Both the position numbers and the translations under genes were made by a program. Below the pieces are notes generated by a model that was not told the origin of the DNA, did no database searches, and saw only the letters and a program-made list of their open reading frames with translations. This document shows positions 1 through 7,227 of a stretch of DNA of 37,405 nucleotides, in pieces (position 1 is the first letter of the stretch; each line of letters opens with the position of its first letter). Location: positions 69,111 through 106,515 of the forward strand of contig PKXH01000093.1 in assembly GCA_003133405.1 (NCBI GenBank), written 5' to 3'. Origin of the DNA: Acidimicrobiaceae bacterium. GTDB taxonomy: Bacteria; Actinomycetota; Acidimicrobiia; Acidimicrobiales; RAAP-2.

Positions 1-1
1 C

Positions 2-577
2 CCCTTTCCCTGGATGGTGCGCGAGTTCCAAAGCATCATTGGCTCGGAGGCTTCACAACAGCTTGATGAGCTCGGTGTTGGGGCGCCGGACGCGGTGGTG
101 GCGTGCGTCGGCGGTGGATCAAACGCGGCGGGCGTGTTCGCGGGCTTCGCAAATCTTGATACTCGACTCATTGGCGTTGAGGCCGCCGGTGGCGCCGCGG
201 TACGAAGTGGGTCGCCCGGCGTGTTGCACGGTATGCGTTCGTTATTGCTCCAAGACGAGTTTGGGCAGATTGAAGAGGCGCACTCCATCTCGGCCGGACT
301 CGACTACCCCGGCATCGGTCCCGAACACGCCTACCTCGCGGCGGCGGGTCGGGCTGAGTATTACGCGGTGGGCGACGACGAAGTGATCGGGGCGCTTTCG
401 CTCTTGAGCGTCACCGAAGGCATCATTCCCGCGCTCGAGACGGCGCACGCCGTCGCGTGGATTGCACGAGAAGCCGGTGGACTCCTGCCAAAAGGCTCGA
501 CGGTGCTCCTTAACCTCTCCGGACGGGGTGACAAGGACGCGGCGCAGGTTCGCGCCATTCTGCGCGGTGAGGCGTGA
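2..577 (+). CDS. trpB: Tryptophan synthase beta chain, C-terminal part (5' end outside window)
   Basis: This is the C-terminal half of the PLP-dependent beta subunit, which condenses indole with serine to make tryptophan in the cytoplasm. The frame is open to the left edge and begins with PFPWMVREFQ, the stretch that in TrpB follows the catalytic region, so the ATG at 14 is internal and not the start. Visible family marks are the glycine-rich PLP-phosphate loop CVGGGSNA, the SAGLDYPGIGPEHAYL segment and the terminal SGRGDKD. The N-terminal half with the PLP lysine lies outside the window. It overlaps trpA by four bases (GTGA), which indicates translational coupling in a trp operon. Identification is secure; only the 5' boundary is unknown. 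Confidence 0.97.
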   Translation, partial: PFPWMVREFQSIIGSEASQQLDELGVGAPDAVVACVGGGSNAAGVFAGFANLDTRLIGVEAAGGAAVRSGSPGVLHGMRSLLLQDEFGQIEEAHSISAGLDYPGIGPEHAYLAAAGRAEYYAVGDDEVIGALSLLSVTEGIIPALETAHAVAWIAREAGGLLPKGSTVLLNLSGRGDKDAAQVRAILRGEA

Positions 578-1341
578 AGTCCCTCGAGGTCCACCTGCGG
601 GCACTTCGCGACAGTGGACGCAAGGCGCTGGTGCCATACCTAGTCGCGGGTTCGACGCCCGATTGGATTCGCCACGTCGAGGCGGCCGTACTCGGCGGCG
701 CGGATGCCGTTGAAATTGGCGTTCCCTTCTCGGATCCGATGATGGACGGCGTGGTGATTCAAGAGGCCTCGCAACGTGCCCTTGAGCGCGGCACGACACT
801 TGAGTCGGTGTGCGAGGAGTTGGAGTCATTGGACGGCGAGATTCCGCTGATCGCCATGACCTACTACAACCTCTTTCTCCACTACGGACTCGAGCGCGCG
901 GCGGGTCGCCTTCGCCAGGCCGGCCTCAGTGGTGCAATCGTGCCCGATCTCCCGCTCGAAGAGTCAGATGAGTGGCGTGCGGCGTGTGACGCCAATGACG
1001 TCGCGACCATCTATCTGGTCGCGCCCTCGACGCCAACGCCCCGGGCGCGCGAAATCGTCACCCGAACGCAGGGTTTCGCGTACGCCACGGCTCGTATGGC
1101 CGTGACTGGCGCCGCGAGTGATGACGGCGAAGGCCCGCGAGTGGCGGCGACGCTTCGTGCGGCGGGTGACGTGCCGGTCTACGTCGGCGTTGGTATCACC
1201 ACACCGGAGCAGGCCAAGCGTGCGGCTTCGTACAGCGACGGCGTGATTGTTGGATCGGCACTGGTGAAACTCGTTCTCAATGGCGCGACCACGTCCGAGG
1301 TGGAGCGCTTCGTTGGTTCATTTCGGGCGGCCATTGACTAA
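574..1341 (+). CDS. trpA: Tryptophan synthase alpha chain
   Basis: The alpha subunit cleaves indole-3-glycerol phosphate to indole and glyceraldehyde-3-phosphate and passes indole to TrpB. The protein has 255 residues, slightly shorter than the usual 260-270. The catalytic block EIGVPFSDPMMDG supplies the expected acid pair, Glu47 and Asp58, with the same 11-residue spacing as Glu49/Asp60 of the Salmonella enzyme. The PDLPLEES loop and the late phosphate-binding segment GVGITTPEQA...GVIVGSALV are present. The usual GVTG turn reads AVTG here, a mild deviation. The GTG start at 574 overlaps the trpB stop. No strong hairpin follows the stop within about 200 bases, so where transcription ends is unclear. 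Confidence 0.97.
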   Translation: MKSLEVHLRALRDSGRKALVPYLVAGSTPDWIRHVEAAVLGGADAVEIGVPFSDPMMDGVVIQEASQRALERGTTLESVCEELESLDGEIPLIAMTYYNLFLHYGLERAAGRLRQAGLSGAIVPDLPLEESDEWRAACDANDVATIYLVAPSTPTPRAREIVTRTQGFAYATARMAVTGAASDDGEGPRVAATLRAAGDVPVYVGVGITTPEQAKRAASYSDGVIVGSALVKLVLNGATTSEVERFVGSFRAAID

Positions 1342-1553
1342 GAGAAGCCAGCAATTGCCCGACTTCCCGAGGATTTCTTCAATCGAGCAACGTGCAGTAA
1401 TACCAGCGGTTACTCCGTAGTAAGGGCAATATTTGGCGGGTCGTACGCAATAAAAGCCACTTCAGTCCCTCCTTGCGGCGTTTCAGTGGTGTTAAATCTG
1501 ATACGAGCCGTCAACTCGATGGCTCGACGTGATCCTTAAGTAGGGGGAATTAC

Positions 1554-2105
1554 ATGGAACAGAGAGTTGCGGATCCAGGTCCTTTGGGGCTGGCAGGGTT
1601 CGCTATGACGACGTTCTGCCTGAGTACTTTTAACGCGAATCTATGGCACGGCGGTGGCGCTGCCGCGGCGCTTTCACTGGCGATCTTCTACGGCGGCATT
1701 GCCCAGGTCCTCGCGGGTATGTGGGAGTTCGTACGCAAGAACACGTTTGCGGCGCTGGCCTTTACGTCGTACGGCGCTTTCTGGCTGTCGCTTTGGTACC
1801 TGTTGAACCACACGCCGGGCACTGACACGGTGGCGATCTTCCTGTTGGGTTGGACGATCTTCACCTTGTATATGACCTTGGCGGCGACGAAGACAACGAG
1901 TGCGATACTCACGGTCTTTGTGTTGTTGTCGATCACCTTCATTTTCTTGACCATCGGCGCCTGGGGCGCGGGGCACACGAGCATGACGAAGATCGGCGGA
2001 TGGGTCGGCATAGCAACAGCCATTGCCGCCTGGTACGCCTCGGCGGCTGGGGTTGTAAACGAGACGCATAAGAGGGTTGTGCTCCCGGTTGGTCCACGAG
2101 GCTAA
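1554..2105 (+). CDS. GPR1/FUN34/YaaH (SatP) family acetate/succinate transporter
   Basis: This is a 183-residue, strongly hydrophobic protein with about six membrane helices. The N-terminal signature ADPGPLGLAGFAMTTF matches the NPAPLGL motif of the AceTr/SatP family, whose members carry acetate or succinate across the inner membrane. The length fits bacterial YaaH/SatP (about 190 residues). The ATG at 1554 has a purine-rich Shine-Dalgarno (AGGGGGA) a few bases upstream, unlike the many leaderless genes nearby. It stands alone, about 210 bases after trpA and convergent with the next gene, so it is probably monocistronic. The family is clear; the substrate is inferred from the family. Confidence 0.9.
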   Translation: MEQRVADPGPLGLAGFAMTTFCLSTFNANLWHGGGAAAALSLAIFYGGIAQVLAGMWEFVRKNTFAALAFTSYGAFWLSLWYLLNHTPGTDTVAIFLLGWTIFTLYMTLAATKTTSAILTVFVLLSITFIFLTIGAWGAGHTSMTKIGGWVGIATAIAAWYASAAGVVNETHKRVVLPVGPRG

Positions 2106-2110
2106 CGTAG

Positions 2111-2138
2111 GGGTCACTGGTGGCTTGCCACCGGACCC
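2111..2138 (+). terminator. Hairpin just after the SatP-family stop codon
   Basis: GGGTC (2111-2115) pairs with GACCC (2134-2138), enclosing TGGTGG / CCACCG around a CTTG loop, with a two-base bulge. It begins six bases after the transporter stop and directly precedes a stronger hairpin. It has no uridine tract, so it is either part of a compound terminator or an mRNA 3'-end stabiliser. Confidence 0.45.
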
Positions 2139-2142
2139 AACC

Positions 2143-2182
2143 GCCAGCAGCGCCCGTTCCGCAAGGTTCGGGCGCTGCTGGC
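2143..2182. terminator. Strong bidirectional stem-loop between convergent genes
   Basis: A perfect 14-base inverted repeat, GCCAGCAGCGCCCG at 2143-2156 and its complement at 2169-2182, surrounds a 12-base loop. It sits between the convergent ends of the transporter (2105) and the FAD oxidoreductase (2298) and does not overlap either gene. No clear U-run follows on either strand, as is common in GC-rich actinobacteria. I infer a terminator serving both genes. Confidence 0.75.
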
Positions 2183-2297
2183 ATTTACGGCACATATCCT
2201 CCGGCGCTGCGCCTTGGCGCATACGAAGTTCTCTCGCCCCGGGCGCTGGCGTCGTCGATTGTCTACAAGGAGCTCAGTAAAAGGCTCGGCATTTGAA

Positions 2298-3710
2298 TTA
2301 AGAGTCGAACCCTAGGTTGAACCGGTCCAATAACTTCAGCCACAGGTTGCGCCGTCCGCCGTGTTCGTCGGCGCGCTGAATTGCTAGTTGCGTGAGACGG
2401 ATGAAGATCCATCGCAGTGGCTCTGGCGGGAACGGTATCGGCTTCTTTCGAACCATCGTCAATCTGGCGCGCTCGGTCTGCTTCCCATCTAAAAGGTCCA
2501 ACATGACCGCGGCGCCGAAACGCGTCGAGGCTACGCCCAGACCGGTGTAGCCCATCACGTACGCGGCCTTGCCTCCATAGGCCGTACCCCAAAAGGGTGA
2601 ATAGCGGGTACAGGTGTCGATGGCCCCGCCCCAGGCGTGGGTGAACCTGATCCCCGCGAGTTGGGGAAAGGTCTTCAAAAAGTGCTCCGCGAGCGTCGCA
2701 TAAGTCTCAGCGTTGAACTCGTAATCCCGGCGCGCTCTGGACCGGAAATTGTAAATCGCGTCGTAGCCGCCCCAGAGAATCGAGTTGTCTGTGGTGAGGC
2801 GGTAGTAGTGGAACTGGTTGCCCGAGTCCGCGACGCCCTCACGATCTTTCCAACCAATGCTCTCGAGCTGCTCGTCACTCAGCGGCTCGGTCACGAGGGT
2901 GTAGTCATAGACCGCTACCACGTACTTTCGGGCTCGTCGAATGAGGGAAGGAAAGACGTTCGTTGCCAGCGCCATCTTGGCGGCGGTCACCGTGCCGTAG
3001 GGCGTGTGAGCTCGAACGCCGTGACTGACGTCCTCGAGCCACTCGACCTTGGAGTTCTCGTAGATCTTGACCCCGAGTGAAAGACACGCTCGTTCCAATC
3101 CCCAGACCAAACGCGCGGGGTCGACCAGGGCGTTGCCGTCATGGTCAAAGAGAGCCCCTTCGTACAAGGGGGAGTGGATTCTGGCTCGAACCTGCGACTT
3201 AGTCAGTACCTCGACGTGGTCACCCATCTGATTTCGCAGTCTGGCCTCTTCAATCATCCCTTCGAACTGCCAAGGCGCGACCGCGACACGGAGCTCTCCA
3301 GTTCGCTCCCAGTCACACTCAATCTGGTAACGCTGAATGGTCGCTTCAATCTCGTCGAGGTTTTCCCGTGCGAGGCGCTCGATGATTGGCATCTCAGCGG
3401 CGAAACGACGCATGCCATTGGTGAAGCCGTGCGTGAGCGACGCGCTGCAAAAGCCCCCGTTACGCCCGGAAGCGCCCGCGCCGGTTTCGTACTGTTCGAG
3501 CACGATGACCTCGCGTTGAGGATCGCGTTCTTTCGCCAAAAGCGCGCTCCAGAGTCCCGTGTAGCCCGCACCAACGACGCACAGGCTGGTATTGACGTCG
3601 CCAATGAGCGCGGCGTGGGACTCGGGTTCCAACGGATCAGAGTCGAGCCACCACAACTGGGGTTGAACGTCGGCGAGGTGACGTAAAACGAAAGGGTCCT
3701 TCTTCTCCAT
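2298..3710 (-). CDS. FAD-dependent oxidoreductase, DAO family (PuuB-like)
   Basis: This 470-residue flavoenzyme belongs to the glycine/D-amino acid oxidase fold. Near residues 46-55 it has a dinucleotide-binding GAGYTGLW, followed by the second FAD contact GASGRNGG, both typical of the family. The layout, with about 45 residues before the Rossmann motif and a WWLDS start region, resembles gamma-glutamylputrescine oxidoreductase and related amine oxidases that act on secondary or primary amines. The true substrate cannot be read from sequence. It lies alone on the minus strand, with its 5' end facing the divergent hydrolase gene across about 250 bases. I found neither a Shine-Dalgarno nor a leaderless -10 box for the ATG at 3710, so the start is the least certain part. 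Confidence 0.85.
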   Translation of the reverse strand: MEKKDPFVLRHLADVQPQLWWLDSDPLEPESHAALIGDVNTSLCVVGAGYTGLWSALLAKERDPQREVIVLEQYETGAGASGRNGGFCSASLTHGFTNGMRRFAAEMPIIERLARENLDEIEATIQRYQIECDWERTGELRVAVAPWQFEGMIEEARLRNQMGDHVEVLTKSQVRARIHSPLYEGALFDHDGNALVDPARLVWGLERACLSLGVKIYENSKVEWLEDVSHGVRAHTPYGTVTAAKMALATNVFPSLIRRARKYVVAVYDYTLVTEPLSDEQLESIGWKDREGVADSGNQFHYYRLTTDNSILWGGYDAIYNFRSRARRDYEFNAETYATLAEHFLKTFPQLAGIRFTHAWGGAIDTCTRYSPFWGTAYGGKAAYVMGYTGLGVASTRFGAAVMLDLLDGKQTERARLTMVRKKPIPFPPEPLRWIFIRLTQLAIQRADEHGGRRNLWLKLLDRFNLGFDS

Positions 3711-3962
3711 ACTGCGTCCAACCGAAGGCTGGAATCACCCCTTCTGAGCAACACTTGTTTCGCGGGTCCCAACCGCGCGAACGCCGGGCTTCACACCGAC
3801 CTTTGGCCTTAACTCTACCGAGACCTCGTCATCGACGCGCCATGTGAGGCGTTGAATGTTGAAGTCGCGGGAGAGCAACTTTCAAGTTTCCGCGCCCCCG
3901 TTGAATTGTCGTAAAGTGACCTCACACCCGAGCACCGCTCCATAGCGAAGGCCCTTGCGTCT

Positions 3963-4814
3963 ATGCGACTTGCGAATCTGGAAGGACGAGCGACCATCGT
4001 CACCGACGACGGTCTGATCGACGTGGCGACGAGTTCTCAAGGTGCCTTTTCAACTTCCGTCGACAAGTGCATAAGTCAGCTCGCACTACTTCAGAGGTGG
4101 TACGAATCGGCCCAACCGGCGATCGGGGAGGCAACCACCCCGGCGGAACTGTTCGGCGACCGCCGACTCGGTCCGGTGGTCACGAACCCGCAGCAAATAT
4201 TCGCCATTGGCGTTAACTACCGCAGTCACGCCGAAGAAATGAACCGGACGTTGCCCGAAGAACCAATGGTGTTCACCAAGTTTGTTTCAGCGCTCTGCGG
4301 ACCCAACGACGAGTTGCCCGTGCCGAGCGACACGACCGACTTTGAAGTCGAACTCGTGGCGATTATCGGCGCCACAGCACGAAACCTCTCCGAGGAGCTC
4401 GCCCTCACCGCGGTCGCTGGTTACTGCGTGGGCCAAGACTTTTCAGAACGTACGCTGCAGATGAAGGGCAGCCCGTCACAGTTCTCCCTTGCTAAGTCCT
4501 TTCGACACTTCATGCCGATCGGCCCCTGGCTGACGACCCCCGACGAGCTTGGCGACGTGAACAAACTCTCAATTGGCTGTCGCGTGAACGACATCCAGTA
4601 TCAAGCTTCCAACACTGATGACATGGTCTTTGGCGTGGCCCAGCTCGTGACCTATCTGAGTAACGTCGTCGAACTTCGCCCAGGTGACGTCATCTTCACT
4701 GGTAGTCCCCATGGCGTAGGGGTGGCTCGAAGACCACCGATCTTCTTAAAGCCCGGCGACCGCGTCGTCTCTGAGATCGAAGGACTTGGACGGATCGAGA
4801 ACCAGGCGGTGTAG
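3963..4814 (+). CDS. Fumarylacetoacetate hydrolase (FAH) family protein
   Basis: This 283-residue FAH-fold enzyme belongs to a group that includes fumarylacetoacetases, acylpyruvases and 2-keto-diol hydratases/decarboxylases, all of which hydrolyse or decarboxylate 2-oxo acids with Mg2+ or Mn2+. Visible marks are IFAIGVNYRSHAEEM (about 79-93), the metal-binding DFEVELVAIIG with Glu128 and Glu130, the downstream QDFSERTLQMK region, and the closing GDVIFTGSPHGVG...GDRVVSEIEGLG. The N-terminal 75 residues form the usual small domain. The gene is monocistronic by spacing. A TAAAGT at 3912-3917 could be its -10 box, but there is no matching -35. The specific substrate is unknown. Confidence 0.88.
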   Translation: MRLANLEGRATIVTDDGLIDVATSSQGAFSTSVDKCISQLALLQRWYESAQPAIGEATTPAELFGDRRLGPVVTNPQQIFAIGVNYRSHAEEMNRTLPEEPMVFTKFVSALCGPNDELPVPSDTTDFEVELVAIIGATARNLSEELALTAVAGYCVGQDFSERTLQMKGSPSQFSLAKSFRHFMPIGPWLTTPDELGDVNKLSIGCRVNDIQYQASNTDDMVFGVAQLVTYLSNVVELRPGDVIFTGSPHGVGVARRPPIFLKPGDRVVSEIEGLGRIENQAV

Positions 4815-4869
4815 CGCCCGATTTCGGTTGGCGCCGATAGGAGCGTCGTAGGGCGTTGGGGCGACTAAG

Positions 4870-4906
4870 TAGCCTGACCGTCATGGAGAACGAGGAATGC
4901 GGGTGA
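4870..4906 (+). promoter_or_regulatory. Promoter-like TAGCCT followed by a 7-codon leader reading frame
   Basis: TAGCCT (4870-4875) lies seven bases before an ATG (4883), almost the leaderless spacing seen elsewhere in this window. That ATG opens a seven-codon frame (MENEECG) whose TGA at 4904-4906 lies just inside the exonuclease gene (ATG at 4897), in a different frame. A transcript starting here would let ribosomes terminate and reinitiate on the exonuclease. This is inference from spacing. Confidence 0.4.
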
Positions 4907-5601
4907 CAGCGTACGTTGGCTTTGACTTAGAAACGACGGGCGTCAGCTCGTTTCGCGACGTGCCAGTCTCATACGGCTTTGTTGAGCACGTACGCGCTGA
5001 CAATGGGGTCGTCACGCGAAGTGAAGGCGGCTACGTCAATCCCGGCGTGGCGATTCCCCCGGGCGCTTCGGCCATTCACGGCATCACGAACGAAATGGTG
5101 AGTGACGCGCCCGTCCTCAAGGAGGCCGTGGAAGAGATCGCGCAGCGACTGGGTTCGATCTGGTCCGCGGGTGGCGTGATTGTGGGCATGAACGTGTCGT
5201 ACGACCTCACCATGATCGATTCGTTGTGTCGTCGACTGGCGATCGGGACATTGGAGCAACGTGGCTCCGTGGGACCGGTGCTCGACATCCTCATTCTCGA
5301 TCGTCACTTCGATAAGTGGCGGAAAGGGGCTCGCAAGCTGAACGACCTTTGCCTCTTCTACGGCGTTACCTTGACTGGTGCGCACTCCGCGGTGGACGAC
5401 GCGGAGGCGAGTCTGGGCGTCTTCGAGGAGATGCAACGTCGGTACCCCGCGATCGGAGAGATCCCCTTGTCGGCGATTAATGACACGTCGCGCATTTGGT
5501 ATCAAGAGTGGTTGACCAGTTTCTCTTCGTACCTTGAAAAGAGAGGTGAAGGGCCAGTGAACAGTGGTCGATATGAGTGGCCGATTCATCAAGACCGCTA
5601 G
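4897..5601 (+). CDS. DnaQ-like DEDDh 3'-5' exonuclease
   Basis: This 234-residue protein is a stand-alone exonuclease domain of the DNA polymerase III epsilon superfamily. The DEDDh active site can be assigned: FDLETTG gives Asp10 and Glu12, GMNVSYDLTMID gives Asp103, and GAHSAVDDAE gives His163 and Asp168. A typical HGIT segment follows the first motif. It should remove nucleotides from 3' ends of DNA or RNA using two metal ions. With no helicase, GIY-YIG or polymerase domain attached, it could be a repair or proofreading nuclease; the sequence does not decide. The reading frame has an in-frame stop at 4870-4872, so ATG 4897 is the only good start. tRNA-Pro follows, convergent, eleven bases after the stop. 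Confidence 0.9.
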   Translation: MRVTAYVGFDLETTGVSSFRDVPVSYGFVEHVRADNGVVTRSEGGYVNPGVAIPPGASAIHGITNEMVSDAPVLKEAVEEIAQRLGSIWSAGGVIVGMNVSYDLTMIDSLCRRLAIGTLEQRGSVGPVLDILILDRHFDKWRKGARKLNDLCLFYGVTLTGAHSAVDDAEASLGVFEEMQRRYPAIGEIPLSAINDTSRIWYQEWLTSFSSYLEKRGEGPVNSGRYEWPIHQDR

Positions 5602-5611
5602 AGGTCGGCCT

Positions 5612-5690
5612 TGGTCGGGCTGGGGAGATTTGAACTCCCGATCTCTCGGCCCCCAGCCGAGCGCTCTAGACCAAACTAAGCCACAGCCCG
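5612..5690 (-). tRNA. tRNA-Pro (anticodon GGG), CCA encoded
   Basis: The minus strand folds into a complete cloverleaf: acceptor CGGGCTG/CAGCCCG, D arm GCTT...GAGC, anticodon stem CTCGG/CCGAG with the seven-base loop CTGGGGG (anticodon GGG at positions 34-36), a five-base variable loop and T arm GGGAG-TTCAAAT-CTCCC. Discriminator A is at 5615, followed by a genome-encoded CCA at 5614-5612. The anticodon reads CCC and CCU proline codons. Confidence 0.97.
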
Positions 5691-5700
5691 TGAAGGTGCA

Positions 5701-5706
5701 ATCCTA
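5701..5706 (-). promoter_or_regulatory. -10 box of tRNA-Pro
   Basis: TAGGAT on the minus strand ends ten bases before the first tRNA nucleotide (5690), a normal distance for a short 5' leader. It lies just after the end of the 51-codon gene, so the tRNA may have its own promoter besides any read-through from thiO-thiS. No convincing -35 element is visible. Confidence 0.5.
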
Positions 5707-5717
5707 GCCGGGCCGAT

Positions 5718-5873
5718 TCAATTGCTGGGATGACGCGACGCGTGACCTTGTGCAGGATCAGTGAGCCAGGCTCTTGCTTCGCAGAGATACGCGATGCTCT
5801 CACCCGTGGCTTTCGCCTGAAGTGCTTCGATAATCCTCTGGTCGAGGGCGGCGACCAATTCTTCGACTGCCAT
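5718..5873 (-). CDS. Small hypothetical protein (51 residues) downstream of thiS
   Basis: I do not recognise this protein. The frame starts at ATG 5873, twelve bases after the thiS stop, and has one of the best Shine-Dalgarno regions in the window (AGAAAGGAAGGACC before the ATG), which is the main argument that it is real. The product begins MAVEELVAALDQRIIEALQA, is predicted to be mostly helical in its first 40 residues, contains one Cys and one Trp, and ends with a polar tail (HASRHPSN). There is no membrane segment or signal peptide. Its position suggests co-transcription with thiO-thiS, in the place where many genomes have thiG. Function is unknown. Confidence 0.6.
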   Translation of the reverse strand: MAVEELVAALDQRIIEALQAKATGESIAYLCEARAWLTDPAQGHASRHPSN

Positions 5874-5885
5874 GGTCCTTCCTTT

Positions 5886-6080
5886 CTACCCGCCGGCGGC
5901 GGCCGTTACAATTTCTATCCTGCATTCGTCTACCACAACTGTGCTGGACCACTCGTCACGATGCACGATCTCGCCGTCGATCGCCACGGCAATCCCACGC
6001 GGTTCAACGCCGAGACGTTGCAAGAGTGCCTCCACTGTCTCTGAGAGAAACTTCTCCTCACGGCCGTTGACGCTAATCAC
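5886..6080 (-). CDS. thiS: Sulfur carrier protein ThiS
   Basis: ThiS is the ubiquitin-like carrier whose C-terminal thiocarboxylate donates sulfur to the thiazole ring of thiamine. This 64-residue frame starts at GTG 6080, overlapping the thiO stop by four bases, begins VISVNGREE and ends in the required Gly-Gly. The pattern of an initial beta strand, a helix (ETVEALLQRLGV) and a GIAVAIDGEIVHRDEW segment is the usual ThiS fold. A longer in-frame extension to 6170 would only re-read thiO sequence, so the GTG start is preferred. ThiO supplies glycine imine to the same thiazole step, which supports the call. thiG, thiF and thiE are not in the window. Confidence 0.92.
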   Translation of the reverse strand: MISVNGREEKFLSETVEALLQRLGVEPRGIAVAIDGEIVHRDEWSSTVVVDECRIEIVTAAAGG

Positions 6081-7147
6081 GAAAGATGCAGTACGAAGCT
6101 CAGAGCTTGGTTCGCCGCGAGCGGAGCGAGCGTGACGCCATGGCGATAGTGACCGGACGACCACGCCCAACGTTCGTCAACGACCTCAAAGAACGGAGCG
6201 AGATCCTTGCTGGCGGGTCGAAGGCCTTGCCGAGTCTCGACGAGGGACGCGGTTTCGAGCGATGGCACGATGTCCAAGGCGTCGCGTAGCAGTCGTTGGA
6301 GTTCGCCCACTTCGACCAAGAGTTCCTGTTTTTCGTCGGACGACGCGCCAAGGACGCAGTAGCCCCCTGGGCGACTCACCATGTAAAACGAGCGCCCGCG
6401 TACATAAGCGCGCACCATGGGTTGCGACGAGCGGTCGAGTCCTTGCACGCGCACGGTCATCCCGCGCACCGGACGGACCACGTTCGCCACTCTTTCGGCC
6501 AGGCCACGTGGGAGCGGCTGCGCGCCAGTCGCTAACACACCGGCATCGCCACGAAACTCGCCCTCGGCCGTCGTCACGCTGACTTGATTGCCCTGGGTCG
6601 ACGCGGAAAGCACGAATTGCCGCAAGACGTTTACTTGAAGTGCCTCGTTCGCTCGAGTGAGTAACGCCACAACCTGGTCGGGATCGACCCACGCGTCGCC
6701 GGCGAGAAGAAGACCTTCTCGTATCCCCGCCGAAACTCCCTCGAACATCTCTCCGCTGTGCTCTCTGAGCACTCGACGGGCTTCAGCGCCGTAACTCTTC
6801 GCTATCCCCTCGAATTGGTCGACGAGCCGGCGATCACTTTGGTCAAAAGCGACCAGCAATGTGCCGGACTCGTGGAGTTCCACCTCCTCGCCCGTCACCT
6901 CATAGAGTTCGTGGGAGAGTTTCCGCCACGCCCCTAACGCGCCGAGTTGTAATCGATAATTCTCCTCTTCACCGGGTGCGACTTCGGCAGTGGAGGCAAG
7001 CATCCCCGCCGCGGCCCGGGTCGCTCCCGCACCCGGTGACGGATCGAAGATCGTGACACGCCAGCCAACTCGCGCGAGACGAAAGGCACTCGTCAAGCCA
7101 ATGACGCCGCCGCCCACCACTAATGCGTCACGACGTATCGAACTCAC
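6077..7147 (-). CDS. thiO: Glycine oxidase ThiO
   Basis: ThiO is an FAD enzyme that oxidises glycine to the imine used in thiazole synthesis for thiamine. The 356-residue protein opens with the FAD-binding ALVVGGGVIGLTSAFRLA and the second contact GAGATRAAAGMLA, which is very characteristic of ThiO (a GASxxxAGML motif). The C-terminal FAD closure ETRQGLRPASKD...WAWSSGHYRHGVTLAP also fits. The start GTG at 7147 has no Shine-Dalgarno but lies exactly six bases after TACGCT, suggesting a leaderless mRNA. It is the first gene of the set thiO-thiS-51-codon gene, transcribed divergently from gltB across 80 bases. Confidence 0.93.
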   Translation of the reverse strand: MSSIRRDALVVGGGVIGLTSAFRLARVGWRVTIFDPSPGAGATRAAAGMLASTAEVAPGEEENYRLQLGALGAWRKLSHELYEVTGEEVELHESGTLLVAFDQSDRRLVDQFEGIAKSYGAEARRVLREHSGEMFEGVSAGIREGLLLAGDAWVDPDQVVALLTRANEALQVNVLRQFVLSASTQGNQVSVTTAEGEFRGDAGVLATGAQPLPRGLAERVANVVRPVRGMTVRVQGLDRSSQPMVRAYVRGRSFYMVSRPGGYCVLGASSDEKQELLVEVGELQRLLRDALDIVPSLETASLVETRQGLRPASKDLAPFFEVVDERWAWSSGHYRHGVTLAPLAANQALSFVLHLS

Positions 7148-7153
7148 GCCAAC

Positions 7154-7159
7154 AGCGTA
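7154..7159 (-). promoter_or_regulatory. -10 box for leaderless thiO mRNA
   Basis: TACGCT on the minus strand, then six bases (GTTGGC), then the GTG start of thiO. The spacing puts the transcription start on or next to the start codon. Confidence 0.55.
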
Positions 7160-7187
7160 GGGGTCAGCGTCTTGAGCGCTCGTTCGG

Positions 7188-7193
7188 TATAGT
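7188..7193 (+). promoter_or_regulatory. -10 box of gltB
   Basis: TATAGT is the closest match to the TATAAT consensus in the intergenic region and lies 34 bases before the gltB ATG at 7228, giving a 5' leader of roughly 28 bases. No good -35 element is present 16-18 bases upstream. Confidence 0.5.
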
Positions 7194-7227
7194 TAAACCG
7201 GGTCAGCGTTGCCCCAGTACGAACGCT

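Noticed and set aside
1397..1413. Imperfect palindrome GTAATACC-AGC-GGTTAC upstream of the SatP-family gene
   Set aside because: Short and imperfect, about 140 bases before the gene and not placed against a recognisable promoter.
5730..6044. Plus-strand frame of 104 codons over thiS and the 51-codon gene
   Set aside because: thiS is convincing on the minus strand with overlap and the terminal Gly-Gly; the plus frame has no ribosome site and no motif.
7123..7227. Upstream in-frame start for gltB at 7123
   Set aside because: It would overlap the divergent thiO start and lengthen the propeptide before the catalytic cysteine from 14 to 49 residues; the -10 box at 7188 lies downstream of it.
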